From the NCBI RefSeq assembly GCF_900129505.1, contig NZ_LT670818.1, positions 7,349,001 through 7,413,000 on the forward strand: a stretch of 64,000 bases of DNA. The letters are read 5' to 3'. Of the stretch, positions 61,833-64,000 are shown in pieces. The notes beneath the pieces were generated by a model. It was not told the origin of the DNA. It saw nothing but the letters and a program-made list of their open reading frames with translations, and made no database searches. How positions within the stretch are numbered: the first letter of the stretch is position 1; the number at the start of each line of letters is the position of its first letter. This DNA comes from Bradyrhizobium erythrophlei (GTDB lineage Bacteria > Pseudomonadota > Alphaproteobacteria > Rhizobiales > Xanthobacteraceae). Both the position numbers and the translations under genes were made by a program.

Positions 61833-62327
61833 CTATTTCTTCGGCGCCTGCATGTCGAAGCCGAGGAATTCGAACGGCGTATCGCCATTGACCCAGCCGT
61901 GCCACGTATGCGGCCGGAACAGAATGACGTCATCGGGCTTGTAGGCGATATCGCCGTACTTTTTGCCATCCTTGTCGTTCAGCGTCATCTTGCCAGTGCC
62001 GCTGATGACGTAAAGAACGTATGTCTGTTCCGCTGGTCCCTCGTGAAGCGCGATCAAGCCGTTGGCGTCGACGTGCCCGCGCATCACATTGATGCCTTTG
62101 CCGATATCAATGCTGTTAGGTGGCACTTGATAGAGTGCCCCATAGTTGAAACCCTTGTTCGGTATGCCGCCAATGTCCGGTATCGGCGCGAGCTTTCCAG
62201 GCTCCTTCTTGACCGCAATCGCTTTGCCGTTGGGATCGACTTCAATGCTCGTCAGATCGCCGGCAAACGCCGGAGCAGCAATTGCGAGTGCCACCACCGC
62301 ATCCAACCCATAGATTAGACCACGCAT
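61833..62327 (-). CDS. Secreted cupin-domain protein
   Basis: 164 aa; GGGAGGG 4 bp before the ATG. Signal peptide 1-22 (LDAVVALAIAAPAFA, cleavage before GDL). The barrel has ALHEGPAEQTYVLYVISGTG (motif 1 with one His and one Glu) and PDDVILFRPHTWHGWVN (motif 2 with two His). A periplasmic metal-binding cupin. Related secreted cupins accompany aromatic and terpenoid catabolic genes. Its last 20 codons are duplicated downstream. Confidence 0.8.
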   Translation of the reverse strand: MRGLIYGLDAVVALAIAAPAFAGDLTSIEVDPNGKAIAVKKEPGKLAPIPDIGGIPNKGFNYGALYQVPPNSIDIGKGINVMRGHVDANGLIALHEGPAEQTYVLYVISGTGKMTLNDKDGKKYGDIAYKPDDVILFRPHTWHGWVNGDTPFEFLGFDMQAPKK

Positions 62328-62436
62328 TCTTCCCTCCCTGTTGCTATGCTTGCTTTGAATTATAGATCGAGTGTTGCTCCGGGCCGCTGCGGAAGCAGTA
62401 GCCCGCCGTTTGGTGCCTATCCCGCAGGCTCTCCGC

Positions 62437-62832
62437 TTAGCCGCCCGTGCGCGCGTCGAGGAAAAGCTGGGTGAACGGCTTTGCCAGTACGGGCTCGAGC
62501 TTTGGCACGATCGCCTTGATCTCGGGGGTGCCCATATGGCCTTCGAGGGCGGCCTTGTCGGTCCAGCGCTCGAACGTCAGAAAACGCCCTGGCTCGCCGA
62601 TCACTTCCATCAGCGTGTAGACCAGACAACCTGGTTCCTTGGCCGACTTCTCCGCGAAGGGCACGAGCAACGCGCGGAGATCATCCGCCTTGTCCTTCTT
62701 GGATACGATTTCAGCGATCACGAAGTAGCCGGTCTGTCCCGCCGCCATGGCGGATGAAACAGCAAGAACCGCAGCCGCCACGCTACCCACAACGGCCGCA
62801 CCAACGAATGCACGGCGATCCATGTCTGACAT
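62437..62832 (-). CDS. Antibiotic-biosynthesis-monooxygenase (ABM) domain protein with Tat-like signal
   Basis: 131 aa from the ATG at 62832 (GGGAGGG about 9 bp upstream). MSDMDRRAFVGAAVVGSVAA is a twin-arginine-like signal, cleaved near AMA. The mature 100 residues are an ABM ferredoxin-like domain: YFVIAEIVSKKDKADDLRAL, EPGCLVYTLMEV and FLTFERWTDKAALEGHMGTP. Cofactor-free oxygenases and dimeric haem-degrading proteins share this fold; a periplasmic location is unusual. First gene of the minus-strand group, divergent from the OhrR-like regulator. Confidence 0.8.
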   Translation of the reverse strand: MSDMDRRAFVGAAVVGSVAAAVLAVSSAMAAGQTGYFVIAEIVSKKDKADDLRALLVPFAEKSAKEPGCLVYTLMEVIGEPGRFLTFERWTDKAALEGHMGTPEIKAIVPKLEPVLAKPFTQLFLDARTGG

Positions 62833-62975
62833 GATGATTTCCCTCCCTCGAGTTTGTTTTCCTGTGATGACCAGCGGCCGGCCCAAAGGCGGGACTGGTC
62901 ATGCCCTCTCAAACAGTCGTTGACAGTTACAGAGGACACTATTAGCTTGCACGCGATATAATAAGAGTCAATGAT

Positions 62976-63497
62976 ATGCGACACGATGTAAGAAGAAAAA
63001 GCCTGAATGCTCAAAGTCCCATTGCCCCGGTAGAAGTACCGGGGCTCGACAGCCATCTTTGCTTCGCGCTCTACGCCGCCAGCAACCACATGACGCGACT
63101 GTTCGTGCCCTTCCTTCAAAAGCTCGGCGTGACCTACCCCCAATATCTGGTTCTCGTTGTGCTTTGGGAGCGTGGCCCCCAGGGCGTGGGAGACCTCGCC
63201 TCAATGCTACGAATGGATTTTGGCACTCTTTCCCCGATGCTCAAGCGTATCGAGAGCAAGGGACTGATCACGCGGCAGCGGACTCCCAGCGATGAACGAC
63301 GCGTGGTTGTCACTCTGACAGCAAGGGGCATTTCGCTGCGGAAGCGAACCGAGCAGATGCTGGGAGAATTCTACTGTTTTCTGAATATGCCGCTCGACGA
63401 ACTCACTGACCTGAAGGACCGGCTTCATCATTTTGTGAAATCGGCAGGACCGAAGGAGTCGCCGGCCGTCCCCCGAAAACTGAAGCTGGCTTCCTGA
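62976..63497 (+). CDS. MarR family regulator, OhrR-like two-cysteine type
   Basis: 173 aa. LDSHLCFALYAASNHMTRLF carries Cys29 at the position of the peroxide-sensing Cys of OhrR; the wing and helices (GVTYPQYLVLVVLWERGPQG, FGTLSPMLKRIESKGLITR, DERRVVVTL) follow OhrR closely. A second Cys134 lies 105 residues later, the same spacing as the reactive pair of Xanthomonas OhrR. No ohr peroxidase gene is adjacent; instead it is divergent from an ABM/cupin/GST/BVMO group. The start is the first ATG, with only a weak ribosome site. Confidence 0.85.
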   Translation: MRHDVRRKSLNAQSPIAPVEVPGLDSHLCFALYAASNHMTRLFVPFLQKLGVTYPQYLVLVVLWERGPQGVGDLASMLRMDFGTLSPMLKRIESKGLITRQRTPSDERRVVVTLTARGISLRKRTEQMLGEFYCFLNMPLDELTDLKDRLHHFVKSAGPKESPAVPRKLKLAS

Positions 63498-63560
63498 GCC
63501 TGCCGTTTGGTCGATCGACGTCTTAGGAGCGACTGAAAACACGAAAGTCGTGTGTTCGTA

Positions 63561-63573
63561 GAGATAATATCTC
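63561..63573. promoter_or_regulatory. Inverted repeat upstream of [2Fe-2S] subunit gene
   Basis: GAGATAATATCTC (perfect 6-bp arms, 1-bp spacer) lies 76 bp before the ATG at 63650. Possible operator; which protein binds it is unknown. Confidence 0.4.
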
Positions 63574-63649
63574 CACGCAAAGATGGAGTGACATGGCCGG
63601 ACAGGCGGATGGCCATGTCAGCCGGTAGATACCGCCTTTTGGAGGAAAC

Positions 63650-64000
63650 ATGACCACCTTGAACATCAATGGACGGAATATGTCCGTCGAGGCGGCACCC
63701 GATACGCCGCTGCTCTGGGCCATTCGCGAGCAATTGCAGATGACCGGGACCAAATTCGGCTGCGGCGCCGGGCTGTGCGGTGCCTGCACGGTCCACGTCA
63801 ACGGCGAGGCGGTGCGGTCGTGCCAGACCGCGATTTCCGACGTCGCCGGCAAGAAGATCACCACCATCGAAGGCCTCAGCGCCAAGGGCGACCATCCGCT
63901 GCAGAAGGCGTGGATCGCCGAGCAGGTTCCGCAATGCGGCTACTGCCAGTCCGGACAGATCATGCAGGCGGCCTCGCTGCTCGCCAAGAACCCCAACCCG
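63650..64000 (+). CDS. [2Fe-2S] subunit of a molybdenum hydroxylase (IorA/CoxS-like), 3' end cut off
   Basis: GGAGGAAAC-ATG start; 117 codons to the window edge. [20 protein letters not shown] then [12 protein letters not shown] gives the plant-type ferredoxin cluster, and [17 protein letters not shown] gives the second, all-helical [2Fe-2S] domain. The family usually measures about 150-160 aa, so perhaps 40 residues are missing. It passes electrons from a molybdopterin subunit, expected just downstream, that hydroxylates N-heterocycles or oxidises aldehydes. Confidence 0.93.
   Translation, partial: MTTLNINGRNMSVEAAPDTPLLWAIREQLQMTGTKFGCGAGLCGACTVHVNGEAVRSCQTAISDVAGKKITTIEGLSAKGDHPLQKAWIAEQVPQCGYCQSGQIMQAASLLAKNPNP

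Noticed and set aside
62920..62962. TTGACA and TATAAT boxes upstream of the OhrR-like gene
   Set aside because: The two boxes are 31 bp apart, too far for one promoter.
1..64000. CRISPR arrays, rRNA genes, complete insertion sequences, replication origins
   Set aside because: No regularly spaced repeats, no rRNA-like stretches, no transposase with terminal repeats and no origin motifs were seen.

Overview
The window looks like chromosomal DNA of an alphaproteobacterium, most likely Bradyrhizobium or a close relative in Nitrobacteraceae. This rests on the high GC content, rhizobial-type small secreted peptides, a FixJ-like regulator, a decayed tryptophan/tyrosine-type ABC binding-protein gene, and many acyl-CoA, BVMO and sugar-type ABC genes. 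The assignment is by recognition of gene families; no search was run.

1-31.5 kb is a dense catabolic locus. A minus-strand operon (10970 to 1) encodes a stand-alone phosphohistidine swivel protein, an unrecognised 518-aa protein, an acyl-CoA synthetase, a winged-helix protein, a truncated PPDK-like kinase, the three parts of a biotin-dependent carboxylase (BCCP, biotin carboxylase, carboxyltransferase), a thiolase and an EthD protein. SurE is divergent from it, followed by a tyrosine-phosphatase-like gene, a sugar-type ABC operon, an acetoacetate-decarboxylase-like gene with a cupin, a P450 remnant, an APH-type kinase, an AttH/CrtC-like protein and an ACAD. A second sugar-type ABC operon follows, with an unusual permease-lactonase fusion. 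The locus ends with an FCD (FadR-type) GntR regulator and another acyl-CoA synthetase. Three promoter regions share a TTGT-N3-ACAA inverted repeat that fits the known FadR-subfamily operator, so the locus may be one regulon. My reading, as inference: imported lactone or ketone compounds are opened, activated by phosphorylation, carboxylated or CoA-ligated, and thiolysed.

31.5-33.5 kb is a gene desert with two tRNA-3'-end-like fragments and an orphan terminator. 33.5-37.8 kb is a complete MFS-HlyD-outer-membrane-channel efflux operon. 38-46.7 kb is a decayed accessory stretch. It holds a frameshifted FixJ-like regulator, fragments of an integrase, an aldo/keto reductase and an ATPase tail, a frameshifted ABC binding protein, two small Cys-rich proteins, and intact azoreductase/HxlR and cupin genes.

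47-51 kb has a glutathione-independent-type formaldehyde dehydrogenase, a GlcG/HbpS-like secreted protein and a two-component system. 51.4-57.1 kb is a compact, probably biosynthetic operon: fatty-acid-hydroxylase-like protein, thermostable-hemolysin family protein, AMP-ligase, haem-oxygenase-like iron oxidase, SDR, secreted TPR protein and methyltransferase. It is flanked by imperfect direct repeats and is one of the two best candidates for an undescribed system. 57.6-64 kb holds a BVMO-esterase fusion, a GST with an extra domain, a secreted cupin, a secreted ABM monooxygenase, a divergent OhrR-like two-cysteine regulator, and the start of a molybdenum-hydroxylase [2Fe-2S] subunit.
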